Shown here one piece after another: positions 30,196 to 43,020 of a DNA stretch of 64,000 nucleotides. Location: positions 19,229,271 to 19,293,270 of the forward strand of contig OY986972.1 in NCBI GenBank assembly GCA_963920575.1, in the 5' to 3' direction. Every line of letters begins with the position of its first letter. Position 1 is the first letter of the stretch. The DNA comes from Narthecium ossifragum (taxonomy: Eukaryota > Streptophyta > Magnoliopsida > Dioscoreales > Nartheciaceae). The position numbers and the translations under genes are program-made. Below the pieces are notes generated by a model that did not search any database, was not told where the DNA came from, and saw only the letters and a list, made by a program, of their open reading frames with translations.

Positions 30196-30744
30196 TTATT
30201 TCAAGTACCATGGAATCTTTTCCGAATATACTCTAGTCGGTCGACGGTGTAGTCCTGTTGGGTTAGTCGGTTGGAAACCGACCGTAACACTGCCCCTTTC
30301 TTCTGCATTCAATGTACTCCCAGATGTTTCCTCTGAAATTCCCGATGATTCCCCACGTGCCTCTTTGCTCATAAGACCACCAACAACATCATCAAAATCC
30401 AGCTTTCCCAACCCAGATGAGTTAATCACAACCATTACCAAGCCACCCCAGCTTTCAAGTAATCTAGACAAAATCACCAGAGCCCTAATCTCGCTATCGA
30501 AGGCGATCGCTATGGACTCCAGCCGAGCAATAATCATGTTGAACTGGTTCAGATATTGAGCCACACTACCGCCATCAGACATGTTCATGTTGAGTAATCT
30601 CTTCATCAGAAAAACCTTGCTCGATGTGGAAGATTTCTCGTTCATCTTCGAGAGGGCTGCCATAAGATCTACAGTCATCTTCGGGTCTGAGATGTTGAAC
30701 GCCATGGATGAAGCCAACATGAGACGCATTGTACCAAGGGCTTT
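30196..30744 (-). pseudogene. Copia gag (UBN2-type), 3' portion; split from its 5' part at 48993-49156
   Basis: This is the minus-strand Ty1/copia gag polyprotein segment. It shows the family blocks MRLMLASSMAFNI, KVFLMKRLLNMNMSDGGSV, AQYLNQFNMIIARLESI and GGLMSKEARGES. It begins at 30744, immediately beside the LTR of the Tat-like element, and its missing N-terminal part lies 18 kb away at 48993-49156. Removing the insertion and one GCTTT copy restores the reading frame across the junction, which demonstrates the insertion. The gag ends near 30196 without the zinc knuckle, so the copia element is also truncated at its 3' side. Confidence 0.85.
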
Positions 30745-32394
30745 CGATAAGACTTGAAAACTACACAAATCACTAACTACCTTTGATAATTTGGCTTTGT
30801 TAGTCTCCGAGCAGTGCTTCACTGACTACCTTTACCGTATTTCAGGTACAACATACGTCAGTACGAGTTAGATCAAGTTTGGAGTCAAAACGAACACATT
30901 TGGGCAAAACAAGGATAAAATGATAGATAATCTATAAGGGGAAAGATTGATCTCTCCAAGACATCAAAAGAAATCTAAGCTGAAGCGTAATGATCGATCT
31001 TCACATAAGGAAATGATCTATCATTAGCTTGCACTAATCTGACAGAGAGCACCAATTCAACGGATCGATCTTCACAGTATATCCATGTCGATCTTATACG
31101 CACGTCAACAGTGACAGAGAGCAAGGTTTGAAAAGATCGATCTTCCTCCATAGAATGATCGATCACCCACGGGGCGTGACCAACAATACAAGTAAATGAT
31201 CGATCATCTTCTATAAGGATGATCGATCCTTTACGGGGCGCAGCCAGCGATAGAAGACTAAATGATCGATCTTCACCCTATGAAGATCAATCATTCCTTT
31301 ATTCGTGAAGAAAATCGAAGGCCCAGATCTAATTCGATGGAAGGGGATTCCTAGGTTAAAGATAGGCGTGATCTAGGGTTTTTGGGGCTCTTGTTCCTCT
31401 CTTAGGGGGGGCTTCCCTCTTGGAACTCTTTCTTAGTTTCTTTTTCGTCTTTTAAGCTTTTCGTTTTAGAATCTCTTAGAAGAAATCCATGGCGGAAAAG
31501 CTTCATCAACTTTCATTCATGGATCAAACCCTAAAGATGAGTAGCTAAACTTTTAACCATGTGATTCTTATGATGTAACTAGGGTTTCTATTAGGGATTT
31601 TTAGGATTTAGGACTTGTATACCTTCTTAAATGGTTTGTATGGATTGATCTTAATTTCTTTATGAACTTGGTGTTGATTTAACTTATGGATGGTTGCATG
31701 TTAGGGCTTGGATTTGACTCATCTAATAGGGGAATCATGCTAGAACCATGGAATCTCATATTATGAGGGGATCTTATTCGTGATTAGGGGTTGTATAGTG
31801 CTAGAGCCACTATACTCTATTCCTAATCCTTCATCTATCCTATCTTTACAGATTTGGCCAATCAAGGTGCTAGAACCATCTTGACCTTACACCTAAATCC
31901 ATATTATGATTATTTTCTCGCGATGAATCGATCTTAATTAGAGGGTTCAATAGCGGTGATCGGAACTAACCATTAGGTCACCGAATATTAGATAATTGTT
32001 CTCATCGACGAGGGATCCTAACCGAACCTTGTTGAGTGATCCGAAGAACTAGTCATTCACTTATCAACCATTAGGAGAGCCATTTAGTTTGATTCACTTG
32101 TTTTAATCCTAGGAAGATCTGGTAGAATCTTTGTTACTGATTAAGAATTCATTGGATCATTTTCTTGCATTTATAAATCCTTTGGTATAAACTTAGTCGA
32201 ATTCCAATTCTGAATTTTTTCTCAACTTATTGGTAGGAATACTTAGATTGAGTTTAGTAGTTTAATTACTTTCCTATGCATTCCCTGTGGATTCAACTCG
32301 GACTCACTGCTAGCTACCCCTAAAGTAATTAGTTAGTAGTTTGATTATAAATTTGTAATTTTAGGCAGACTTGTTAAGTCGCGACACTTTTTCA
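30745..32394 (+). mobile_element. 5' LTR of a non-autonomous Athila/Tat-like element
   Basis: This pairs with the 3' LTR at 47302-48987. It starts CGATAAGACTTGAAAA (TG changed to CG) right after the TSD GCTTT (30740-30744) and ends near ...GCGACACTTTTTCA before the PBS. GATCGATC words occur at about 30915-31300. The position of the TATA box that is TATAAATAG in the 3' LTR (about 47907) reads TAAAGATAG here (about 31357), so this LTR's promoter is damaged. Relative to the 3' LTR it lacks about 45 bp near 31700. Confidence 0.88.
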
Positions 32395-32400
32395 AAATTT

Positions 32401-32418
32401 TGGCGCCATTGCCGGGGA
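32401..32418 (+). other. Primer-binding site (Tat/Athila type)
   Basis: TGGCGCCATTGCCGGGGA follows the 5' LTR after a short AAATTT spacer. This is one base from TGGCGCCGTTGCCGGGGA, the common PBS of plant Tat/Athila elements. It fixes the element's orientation as plus. Confidence 0.88.
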
Positions 32419-32600
32419 CTGCTGTTGGAAATGATTGAATTGCCTTGCTTAGTCTAGTGTTCATTGTAAATATCTTAAGTTTTTCAATTTCTTTTGATAT
32501 ATTATAAACAAATTAAAAATTTAAATTCTAAAAAAATTTAAAAAATTTTAAAAAATTATTTATGCTTACGTTGCTATATTTTTGTGTTGTTAGGAGACAT

Positions 32601-34104
32601 CTACGCGAGAAGAATCAACGATCCATGATCGACGATGAACGTCTCGTGCTTGGACCAGCCCCTTGTAGCGTCTTTCTGAACTTTTGACTTGGTCATGATT
32701 TATTTGATTGTTTATACATGGCCGATGAGTATATGCGATCGGGTGCCGCATTGAACGATTATTTTTTACCATCTAAATATGAACCCACTTATGTTAACGA
32801 TACATATGATTTTTCAAACCCGACCTATGATTCGCATTCATACACCTATGATTCGGATTTGAGTAATCATACATACCCTTATTGGCAGTTACTATCCTCC
32901 TAATGTTCAACCACAAGATACGAGCATACCGGAGCAATACTTTGCACATAGTTTTGAACCATCTTATTTTCTCAAATACAATACCCACCACCCCAACATT
33001 GGTATTAGCCTCCCATTCCCCTTGAACCACAAGCACAAATAGATCAATCTTTAGATGAGTTCTTAAAGCTTTAGAGTCTTTCGAGGCACAAAATCAACTT
33101 ATACATTCCCACTCACAATCATTAGCGAATATAGAAGTCCAAGTTGGATAACTAGCTTCCTTGATTAATTCATACTATGATGAGGTTGATGGTTGTGTGA
33201 GTTAGGTAGTGCCTCCTAATTTTAATGATGATGCTTGTGATGTGTATTTTACCAATATTTATGATGCATGCAATGATGAGATTCTTTATGAGGCTTCGCC
33301 GGCTCATGATAATTTGGATGAGGTTTCGCCGGTGCATGAGGATGTCATTGATGGTGTTTTGCCGATGTATATTGATTTGGTGAATGAACCAATGCCTTCA
33401 ATGTTTCATGAAAATGAAGAGATTGAGGATGCAGGCATGATTTGGTACCTCCTATGTGTCATGATAATGTTGTTAATGATATGATTTCTAATCATAATGA
33501 GGTTTAATGGGATATCACGATGCCGGTTTATGAAGGTTTTCATGAGTATAGATTTGATCTTGAGGAGAATGATTCTTATGATATTGGTTTACCGGTTCAG
33601 GATGTTTTTTATGAGGGCTTACCTATTTTTGATGCATTGGATGACAATGATATCTTACCAATTTTCGATGATTATGGGGATGATGGTGTTTGCAATGATA
33701 CATTGCTGGTTTTTGACGTGTCAGATGAGAATGATGTTCTGCCTTGTTTAAATGATCATGAGGACTCTAATGATATTTACAAGAGCTTTTATAGAAAGCC
33801 TCAAATTGTGCCTTTACCGTCCATATCATCCATACTAGTTGAACATTTTGAGGAGCCGGACCTTGTTTCGATTGAAGACCATGTCAATTTTCCACGTTAT
33901 TTCATTAAAGATCTCATTGAGACTCCTCACCCTTCAAGCACATTGTTCGCTAAGGGAAATCCATATTTCTTTGATGAAACTTGTTTGCATGAGTTCAACT
34001 TTCTTTGGACCATGTATTTCTTTACCTTGAATCATCAGTCACCAAAAGCCAATTTTAAGATGGCCCCATTTATTGCAATACATGGCTTGAAGGGTGTTAT
34101 TTGA
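32601..34104 (+). pseudogene. Unrecognised acidic, Asp/Tyr-rich protein of the Tat-like element, broken
   Basis: Three successive open stretches (about 32700-32900, 33209-33484 and 33520-34104) are separated by stops and frameshifts. Their composition is alike, very rich in Asp, Asn, Tyr and Phe, with loose repeats such as EASPAHDNLDEVSPVHEDV and LPVQDVFYEGLPIFDALDD. The longest (33520-34104, 194 residues) ends EHFEEPDLVSIEDHV...MAPFIAIHGLKGVI. It sits where gag-pol should be, but I see no capsid, zinc knuckle, protease, RT or integrase motif. I do not recognise the family. The low sequence complexity could partly mimic coding. Confidence 0.5.
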
Positions 34105-34261
34105 CCAATCACCGACGCTTTGCATGAATTGTATGCCAAGGATGCTTCATTCTTTTTTTATACTTCATGTTTGTGTGTCTTCTCCATTCTTCAATCCATG
34201 TATTTCTTTACGTGGAACCACCGGCCACCAAAATTCGGTTTTGTTATACATAGCATGGTGT

Positions 34262-34312
34262 CAAGCTAGAGACTGTAAACCAAGCGCTTGGTGGGATGCA
34301 ACCCATCTCTGA
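34262..34312 (+). other. Conserved Athila/Tat post-gag-pol motif
   Basis: GTCAAGCTAGAGACTGTAAA then CCAAGCGCTTGGTGGGATGC and AACCCATCT. A very similar string (caagct...gactnTAAA...AGCGCTTGNTGGGAGGCAACCCA) lies just after pol in many plant Athila/Tat elements. Its presence directly after the acidic open frame supports the family assignment and indicates that the pol segment has been lost. The recognition is from memory of the family, not from an alignment. Confidence 0.6.
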
Positions 34313-34579
34313 TTTGCATTTTGATTAGTTTATTTGAGATTTCTTAATTGCATGCTGGCTTGTTTTCTACTTAGTTGCATGTTTGATTTTGGTATGTATT
34401 TAGTAGCTCATTGATTGATTGATTGATTGTGATGCTGTAATTGCCATTGCTGAATTGTTTTGTTGATCGTTGGATTGGGATGTTCTTACTTAAGTTTAGA
34501 GGCACTAGGGGGGTTAGAATTAATGTATATAAGGTTAGAGGCTTAATTCCCACGTTTTAACTCAGTTTTTGCGTTTTTT

Positions 34580-35120
34580 GTGCAAATGATCGATCTTTCA
34601 GGGATGTAAAGATCAATCTTTATTTGCACCACACGTAGATAGAACCTGGTAGTTAAGATGATCGATCATCAGTACCTTGATGATCGATCTTTTATGTGTG
34701 CCCATTGAGACAGAGCGTGGTAGTTTAAATGGTTGATCTTCCTTAAGACGATGATCGATCATCTTCGGGAACACAACGAGGCAAGGACTGGGGTTATAAA
34801 TGATCGATCATTCCATAAAAGATGAACGATCATTTTTGTTCACCAGCTGTGACAGAGAGAGGGTTTTTGGGGGATCGATCATTCTTTGTACATGATCGAT
34901 CTTTCCATCGTCCCTACAAAGTAGAACGACCAAGTGAGTATGATCGATCTTTAGCCCAAGATGATCGATCTTGCTCCCTTATACACGTCACCAAACCATA
35001 AACCAGATCACATGAGATGTTGCCACGTGGCAAATGATCGATCTTCACCTCAAAGGAAGATCGATCATTTTCGAGGAGCGTTAAAAAAATATAAAGCCCT
35101 AAGATCGATCTTTCTTCTTC
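34580..35120 (+). repeat. TGATCGATCA word array in the internal region of the Tat-like element
   Basis: More than a dozen copies of ATGATCGATCNTT-type words occur here, spaced about 25-60 bp, many with exact GATCGATC cores. It is like the array in this element's own LTRs (30915-31300 and 47465-47850) but lies in internal, apparently untranslated sequence. It is followed by a CT-rich tract. Confidence 0.85.
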
Positions 35121-35601
35121 TTCTTCTTTCCTCCGCTCCACCGCCTCTCTTCTTCTCCACATCCGACTGGTGCACCACCATCTGCTCCGGCCCGATCACC
35201 TCACGTCCGACTCCCTTTCCACTCCATGACCACCGTCCAATTCTACTCCACCCTCAATCACCACTCAATCACCCCTTAATCTCCCACATTTCTCTCCTAT
35301 TCCATCCCAATCTTATGCCGGCGGTGTCCTTTTTCTCCGACAATGTCCTCCGGCCTAACCTCATCTCTGCCGGCGTTCTACTTCCACCTTATCCGCCCTA
35401 CATCCACATCCAATGGGCCGCAAGAAGGTCACCTCCAACAAGGGTCTCGTCGGCAAGGGGAAGGTCGTCGCTTCGTCGTCCGCGCCATCCGTGCCTTCCA
35501 CCCGACCGCCGCCTACGACTCCAGCCAGGCAAGCACCACCGCCTTCCGGACCTCCGACAAGCCCACCTCCAGCAGTATCAATGCCCTTTCCTGCCATCCA
35601 C

Positions 35602-38052
35602 TGTCACACCCCGACCCAGAAAACCCATCCAGAACGAGGCATGAGGGTTCCTATCTCTATTCATCTTCAATTGGTGTGATACAAATGCGGAAAGACGGAT
35701 AAATTTAAACAAAATATAATCCAGAGGTAAACAGATATTCATTTATATAACACCAGTTGTATTATTCAATATTTGATACACAGACAATCTTCCAAGGATA
35801 GAAATAATACATAATCCCAAAAGTCCTCGAAATGTTTACAACATATATCATCAAAAAGGTACAACAGTTTTTTTTTATCCTCCAGCAAAACCTCAAGCGC
35901 CTCTGGATGTACTCGCGCCGCCAAAGGCCGATCCCGCCGGCTCCACAGACGAAGAACTGCCGCCTGCACCTGCAAACGCAGCCCGGGTAGGAGTGAGCGA
36001 TAAGCTCAGTAGGGTTCTACTCTACGGCACACTGAAAGGAGGAAAACAACAACAGTGTTGTCTGCCCGCTCAAGTCTAAGGAATGCCACGGGGTTCCACG
36101 ATCCCTGCCGACTACCCCAGGGATCCTACTCTTCTCAACCGACTACGCTGGGATACACCAACCAATCACGCTGGGAGGAAACAGAGAACCAGAATCAGTA
36201 GGATCACCCTTACCCAGCAGGAAGCCACTGCCTGGGGACCAAGTCAGGGGCACCGACAACCATCCTTATCCCTTGGGCTTGGGAGACCAACACGACCTCT
36301 AAACCTCAAACACCGATCGAAGCCAACTATCGCAAAAATCCTCAACAACAAGAGATTCGATGATACAAGATCACACCCTAATCCTGACTACCCAGTCACG
36401 GTCCTAAGGCAAGATCCGAGCTACCCGAGAGCCTCGGATCGGTGACCCAAACCATCGTCCGCCTAACCTCATATGCTTCTAATGCACACAATGCGTGAAC
36501 CTATGCAAACAACATCTACCCTAGATGTCTCTACATGCCACAACATCAGTTATAGGTTCAACAGATATACAATAGCCCTCGGCACTCGCCGGCAAGAGGC
36601 TAAGGTTCCACAATTTTCACATTAGCTAACACTCAAGGCTAGCTAATGGCTAAGCAAACAATTAAGCATTTAATTACCAACCAACTATGTATTTAAATGC
36701 AAGCCAAACCATCGATTTACTCAAAGGGGATACACATGCGATTCAATCCTTAATCTCGATGAAAATCCCCTGAAAACCGTATGAGAACAACATACCAATC
36801 CCCCAACAGGTTTAGATATCAAACCCAAGTGAAAGCCATTTAAGAAAAACCAGAAAACACTGTTCAAGGACCCACGGTCGTTGTGACGGTCGATCCGACG
36901 GTCAATCGTGCGGCCACGGTCGATGTCACGGTCGATCCGGCGGTCGACCGTGAGGCCAAAACAAGGAAAACCCTAAGGGCGACGGTCGATCCACCCATCG
37001 ACCCTGGGAAGCCCGAAACCAAACAGAGCCTGACGGTCGATCCAACGGTCGACCGTGAGGCAAGATCGGAAAAAGGGAGGATCCCGCGGTCGATCCATGC
37101 ATCGACCGTGGGAGATCAAAAACCCGACAGAGCCTGACAGACGATGCGACGGTCGATCCAACGGTCGACCGTCGGGCCCAGAAAGAGCGTGTCAATGCTT
37201 GACGGTCGATGCACCGATTGACCGTCGAGCCTCTCGCACAGTTCCTCAGAACAGTGCCAGAAATCCCATTTCTTGGATTTCAAGGATCAAAACAAGTTGG
37301 AAGTTGATGAAACTTTGTAAGCAAGTGTAATTAACGATGGGGAAACCAATGGTATGAAGAAATCACGTTTTTGATGGTTAAATCTCATATCTAGGTCAAA
37401 ACGGGTGAAAACCGGTAAAACGGAGATAATACGAAAAATCAGCCGTTAGAATACGGAAATCGTGAGGTAGGAATACTTCAAAGCATCTATAACACATGCA
37501 CAATGAACTACACAACATTCTAACAAGTATTCCTACAACGAAAATGCAATAAACCTATCCTAGAAGAACCCGATCCTAAGATCGAGGTAGAAACACCTAC
37601 GTGAGCAAGTAGGGCAGCTCCTCCACGCGTCTAACCAGTCAAGCCGCCAAGATCCGCGCTCCGAAAGCCGCGTCTCCAAGCCCTAGCTCAGCAGAAGGAG
37701 AGAGAGAGAAGGAGAGAAAATGACAGGAGAAGAGAAAGAAAGAGAGAGAAAGGGACAGGGCTTATATAGAAATCCGGATCTATCTCAGTTGTCCGATTCG
37801 ATCTTCCCCGATCGAGCTCCGATCTTTCGATCGAACGCACCCTAGAGATTCTAATCAAACACATGCATCAATCCAAAGCCGTGGGTGCAACGCGGGTGTG
37901 AAACCGACCACCAGAGGGCATATTTACCAAAGTGCCCCCGGGGTCCAAACTGCCATACGATCGCCCGATCGTACCCGACGCGGAACCAAACCAACAGGAA
38001 ACCGGCTCTCGACCCACGCGGTCGAGCTAGGTCGGAGGGACGGGCCCTCACA
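35602..38052 (-). repeat. 3' LTR of the gypsy element (minus orientation)
   Basis: 2451 bp, starting TGTGAGGGCCCGTCC at 38052 and ending ...GGGTCGGGGTGTGACA at 35602 on the minus strand. A TATA box (TCTATATAAG) lies at 37761-37770. Downstream of it are a CT-rich leader, the GGTCGACC word array at about 36870-37240, and the polyA region. Confidence 0.95.
36870..37240 (-). repeat. GGTCGACC palindromic-word array in the gypsy 3' LTR
   Basis: Alternating ACGGTCGATC and ACGGTCGACCGT words, for example GACGGTCGATCCAACGGTCG followed by ACCGT. They form nested short inverted repeats. It is the same array as at 44300-44660, with point differences. Confidence 0.85.
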
Positions 38053-38229
38053 ACCTAACAACCTTAAAAAGCATTTCGTCCCGAAATTCAAGGTTGAAGC
38101 CGGGGGAAAAAGAAACAACTAGGCCTACCTGCACAAACAAGGCTACAACTAGGGGCGCCAACGCCCACAATGAGAAATATACCTACCGAGGTGAACAGTC
38201 GGGGGAAACTCCCGATGCATGCGATCCTC

Positions 38230-39744
38230 TCACGCCCATGTCAGACTCTCTGCACTGCCATGCCTCCATCTGACCATGTCCAACGGTAACGATCTGCCTC
38301 TGAGCACCTGATCCCGTCTGTCCAAGATATGCACTGGCTGCTCTATGTAGGTGGCGTCCTCCTCCACCTCAATGTCGTCGTGCCTGATCACGTGAGAAGG
38401 ATCTGGGATATACTTCCTCAGCATAGATACGTGGAAGGTGGGGTGAATTGCTGACATGTTCGGAGGTAGAGCCAATTGGTAGGCGACTGCTCCAATGCGC
38501 CTGACGATCTCAAATGGGCCAGTGAACCTCGGCGCTAGCTTGCCCCTGCTACCAAACCTGATTGACCCTGTGTGCGGGGACACCTTCAGTAGCACTCTGT
38601 CGCCAACTACGAACTCCAGGGGTCGTCGCCTGCGGTCTGCGTAGCTCTTCTTCCTACTCTGCGCTGTCAGAAGCCTCTGCCTGATCTGAGCCAACCTCTC
38701 TGACGAATGTCTGATGATGTCTGGACCGGTAAGGGACGCCTCCCCAACCTCTGTCAAACACACTGGTGAGCGACACGGTCTGCCGTACAACGCCTCGAAG
38801 GGTGAAAAACCCAAACTGGCATGAAAGGTGTTGTTGTAGGCAAACTCCACCAAAGTCACGTGCTGCTCCCAAGTACCTCCAGCGTCTAGCACACATGCTC
38901 TGAGCATGTCCTCCAAGGTCTGGATAGTCCACTCCGACTGTCCGTCTGTCTGAGGGTGGAAAGCTGTGCTGAACGTCAGTGCTGTCCCCAAGGAGTCCTG
39001 GAAGCTGCTCCAGAACCTGCCGGTGAATCTGGGATCTCTGTCTGACACTATCGACACTGGGATGCCGTGCAGTCGTACCACCTCGTCGATATACCTCTGG
39101 CTCAGTCTGGCAACTGGATCTGTCGTCCTCATGGGGAGGAAATGAGCCGATTTGGTCAGTCGATCGACGATGACTCAAATCGCGTCATTCCCCCTCGGTG
39201 ACCTGGGTAGCCCGGTGACGAAGTCCATAGCTATATGTTCCCACTTCCACTCTGGCACTGGAAGTGGTTGCAACAAACCTGGGGTCCGCCTGTGCTCTGC
39301 CTTCACCTTCTGCAGGTGAGGCGTCTGGAAACGAACTCAGCTACTGACCTCTTCATCTCGCACCACCAGAACTGTCGGCGATGGTCGTGGTACATCTTGG
39401 TGCTCCCGGGGTGAACGGTGAAACAGGAGTGGTGGAACTCGTGAAGGATCTCCTCTCGCAACGCCAGGTCTGCTGGAACTGCAACTCTGCCTCTGAAGAG
39501 TAGACCACAGTCTGCTGACACTGTCCAGCCCTCAACCGCGTGCTTGGTGCCGACCGCAGCACGGGTCTCCACGAGCTCTGGGTCTCCAGCCTGTGCCTCG
39601 ATCACTCTGGCCAAAAGAACTGGAATGCTGCGAACAGCATACAAGAAACCACCTGCCGCCCGGTCCTCGAAGTCAAGCCCGAACTGACTAACTGTCTCTA
39701 GCATCTGCCACTGCCGCTGCCAATGTCACTATGCTGTCTCTGGT
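38230..39744 (-). pseudogene. Gypsy integrase with chromodomain-like C-terminus, broken
   Basis: On the minus strand this begins after RNase H with the H-H-C-C zinc region (HEFHHSCFTVHPG near 39430-39390). The first cysteine of the CLTC pair is replaced by Arg near 39320. The catalytic core follows: first Asp in AMDFVTGLP near 39215, second Asp in SIVSDRDPRF near 39045, and Glu in QTDGQSEW near 38945. Then come the GKLAPRFTGPFEI module (about 38540) and the FHVSMLRKYIPDPSH...LDRRDQVLRGRSLPL chromodomain-like segment. Lesions are a frameshift near 39704-39745, a one-base loss near 39313, a TGA in place of Trp near 39177, and a terminal stop (TWA-stop) at 38230 where the family continues W-E-R-E. 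Confidence 0.9.
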
Positions 39745-41550
39745 CTACCTGCTGAGAGCATCTGCTTCGACGTTTGCCTTACCAGGGTGGTAATGCAACT
39801 CGAAGTCGTAGTCCTCAAGAAGCTCCATCCACCGTCGCTGCCTGAGGTTGAGGTCACGTTGGGTAAACATATGCCTCAAACTCTTGTGATCAGAATACAC
39901 CGAGAACCGCTCACCGTAGAGGTAGTGCCGCCACGTCTTCAGAGCGAAGACAACCGCTGCAAGCTCGAGATCATGGACTGGAGAGTTCCTCTCATGGGTC
40001 TTCAGCTGCCTGGAACCGTAGGCCACCACATGGCCTTCCTGCATAAGCACACAGCCTAGACCCTCCCCACTGGCGTCGCAAAAGACACTGTAGCCGACGC
40101 CCCGCTCTGGAACTATAAGGATCGGTGCACTCGTCAGTCTGGTCCTCAACTGGGTGAAAGCCTGCTCGCACGCCTCGTCCCAAACAAATGGGACTGCCTT
40201 CTGTGTCAACCTGGTCAGCGGCCCTGCAACCCTGGAGAAGTCCTGCACGAACCTCCTGTAGTAACCCGCCAAGCCGAGGAAGCTGCGGACCTCGAACACT
40301 GTCACCGGTCTCTGCCACTGTAGCACTGCCTCGATCTTCGCCGGATCTACTGAAATGCCTGCCGCTGACACTACATACCCCAGAAACTGCACCTCAGGAA
40401 GCCAGAACTCACATTTGGAGGCTTTGGTATATAGCCTATGCCCCCTCAACAACTGCAACACTGTCCTCAGATGCTGTTCATGCTCCTCCGCGGTACGTGA
40501 GTAGACTAGGATGTCGTCGACGAAAACCACCATGAACTGATCTAAGTACGGTCGGAAGACCCTCAACATCAGATCCATGAACACCGCTGGTGCGTTCGTC
40601 AAGTCGAACAGCATCACCATGAACTCGTACAACCCGTACCTCGTATGAAAAGCCGTCTTCGGGATGTCGCAATCCCGAATCCTCAACTGATGATAGCCGG
40701 TACAGAGATCGATCTTCGAAAAAACCGAAGAGCCTCGGAGCTGGTCGAACAAGTCATCGATCCTCAGCATCGGATACTTGTTCTTCACCGTCATCCTGTT
40801 CAGCTTCCTGTAATCTATGCAAAGACGAAGCGTACCGTCCATCTTCTTTGCGAACAATACAGGAGCTGCCCAAGGTGACGTGCTGGCACGGATGAAACCC
40901 CTGCCGATCAACCCGTCCAGCTGGACCCTCAGCTCCCTCTGCTCTGCTGGTGCCATCCTGAAAGCTGGCAGAGAGATCAGCCCGGTACCCGGTACAAGAT
41001 CTATCTTGAAGTCTACAACTCTGGAAGGAGGAAGGCCCGGTAGCTCGTCTGGGAAGATGTCAGCAAACTCACAAACTACTGCAGGCAAACTGCTCTCTCG
41101 ACTGCCCTCTGCAGCGAACAAGGAAAGGCGCGCCAGTAAAGCCGACAGCTGGCTCTCGCGCCTGGGAAAGCAACCACACAAGAGGGAATCGGCCGACTGG
41201 CGATCCCCCAGCAAGACAAAACGAGCGCCGTCAGGTGTCCAAGCAGTCACCCTGCGACGCCCACAGTCGATGACGGCTCGGTATGAAGTCAGCCAATCCT
41301 TACCGAGAATCACGTCGAACCCGACCATGTCTAGCACCCGAAGGTCTAGAAAGACACGGAAGCCCCCAACCTTCAACTCGCAAGAACGGCAGATCAGCTC
41401 AACACGAGCCCCTCCGCCGACGGGTGTGTCTAATTGTAGTGTGACTCCAAGTGGCTCAGTCTCTAGCCCTAGCGATGCCACACAGTCACTAGCTACAAAG
41501 GAATGAGACGCCCCAGAATCTTTCAGAACATCTACAAATGAACTAAAAAG
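39745..41550 (-). pseudogene. Gypsy protease, reverse transcriptase and RNase H, one frame
   Basis: The frame is open from just after the TAG at 41551 to a stop at 39745. The protease has D-S-G-A-S-H-S-F near 41520 (the residue before Asp is Lys, unusual). The ILGKDWL block is near 41310 and the [14 protein letters not shown] linker near 41070. RT has [13 protein letters not shown] near 40710 and the catalytic FVDDIL near 40520. RNase H has the [13 protein letters not shown] block near 40075, [15 protein letters not shown] near 39940, YSDHKSL near 39895 and ends with EADALSR. This is the best preserved coding stretch of the element; RT and RNase H catalytic acids are all present. A conserved Pro/Gly in the PFGLTNAP loop is altered (MLFDLTNAP). 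Confidence 0.92.
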
Positions 41551-42801
41551 CTAGAAGGTACCTCTGAGAACAGGAGGGTCAACTGGGGTTGGTGGAAGAG
41601 CTAGAGTCTGCTGGGGTGGCGGGTACTGGTAGGGCTGAAAAGGTGGCTGAACGTAGTCTGGGTACTCGCGGTCTGGAAGTGCGTACACTCCCCCTCTGGG
41701 TCCACCTCGACCTCCGACGCGACCTCTGCCTCTCCCGGCTCCTGGTGTCCGCCAACCTCCGCCTGCTCCGCCACGAACTGACTGTGCCCTCAGCGGCGGA
41801 CAGTCTCGACGAAAATGCCCTGTCTGCCGGCACTCGATGCACACAGGAGGTCAAAGCGCTAGCTGCTGGCCCTGGCCTCCTCCTCCGGACGTCTGCCCCT
41901 GAGACCCAGCCGGAAGAAGTGGCTGGCCTCCCTGCCTAGGCTGCTGCTGGTACTGGGGTGGGTAAGGCTAGTACGGCTGCCGGTGTCGAGAATACCTCTG
42001 CCGCTGCTTCCACGAACCTCCCCTGCCCTGAGCTGCTCTCTGTGGCTGTCCTCCGCCACTGGTACTCGCAGACGACGCAGGCTGGACTGCCCTGAGCCCC
42101 GGCTCCTGCAACTGAGCCTCAACTGCCAAGGCACAGTCCAACACCTCTGCGTACGTGCTAACGTGCTGAGCCGCGATCAGCCGCCTGAGCTCGGGCCTAC
42201 GCCCCCACTGGAACTGCTCAGCTCTGGCAAGAGGGTCCGCTGACACCGCTCCGGCAAATCTGGCAAGTCTCGTGAACCTAGCCGCGTACTGTACTACCGA
42301 CTGAGTACCCTGAGAAAGGGTCTGGTACTCACGGACAAGGGCCGAGCGCGCACTGCGGGGAAAGTACGTGCCAAGAAACGACGAACAAAACACGGCCCAC
42401 GATGGGTCACTCCCGTCCCTGGCGGCCTGGAAAGAGCGCCACCAGTCCAAAGCGTCCCCGTCGAGCTGGAACGCGGCAAGTCTGACCCAAACCCGGTCAT
42501 CCTGGACGAATAGAGTGTCAAGGACGCGACTGACTCCCTCCAGCCAGTCGTCCGCCACCGCTGGGTCGCCTCCAGCACCGCTGAACCTAGGCGGGTTCAG
42601 CCTCTGGAAGTCGACCACCGCTGTCGCAATAGCACGCTGGTCGAGTGGAGGAGAGACCTCTTCGGCGATGAAAGAAGCATCCTCCTCCACCATGACCTCA
42701 ATCCTCGGCTCTAGCTCTAATGCAGGTACACGGGGCACGGCTGCGTTGGCCCCTAAGCCCCGTCTGGCAGCGCGCTGGTCGCGCGCGGTGCCACTACCCA
42801 A
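41551..42801 (-). pseudogene. Gypsy gag with zinc knuckle, two to three internal stops
   Basis: Start at Met 42801 (MGSGTARDQRAARRG). The retrotransposon gag core is at about residues 70-190 (LNPPRFSG, ADDWLEGVSRVLDTL, ALDWWRSF, FLGTYFPRSAR). The Gln/Gly-rich linker is broken by a stop at about 41968. A second stop is at about 41845, just before the CX2CX4HX4C knuckle (C-I-E-C-R-Q-T-G-H-F-R-R-D-C, about 41840-41799). An Arg/Gly-rich tail ends at TAG 41551. All segments are in one frame with the protease-RT, so a readthrough or restored allele would be a single gag-pol, as in related elements. Confidence 0.9.
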
Positions 42802-43020
42802 AACTGGACAGCTAGCCTAGCTCCCAGGCATCTGAACGTTCACCAGAGACGACAAGTGTCCACCCATAAGAAATTAAAACACAGCAGCAATCAGTAAAAT
42901 AAAAGCATAACGCACATGAGCACAAACAAGCACACAGGGATGCTCTACTCCTAAAACTATCCCAAACTGCACTCAAAACCTGAACCGCAAGCCTAATCCT
43001 ATCCCTGGGACCTACAGCCT

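Noticed and set aside
35413..35679. A host gene encoding a Pro-rich protein
   Set aside because: The frame lies between the PBS and PPT of the Tat-like element, and its apparent C-terminus is LTR sequence of the inserted gypsy. The true end is at 45571.
40817..42820. Plus-strand open frames of 115-229 codons across the gypsy gag-pol
   Set aside because: They are antisense shadows of the real minus-strand gag-pol, whose conserved motifs are all on the other strand.
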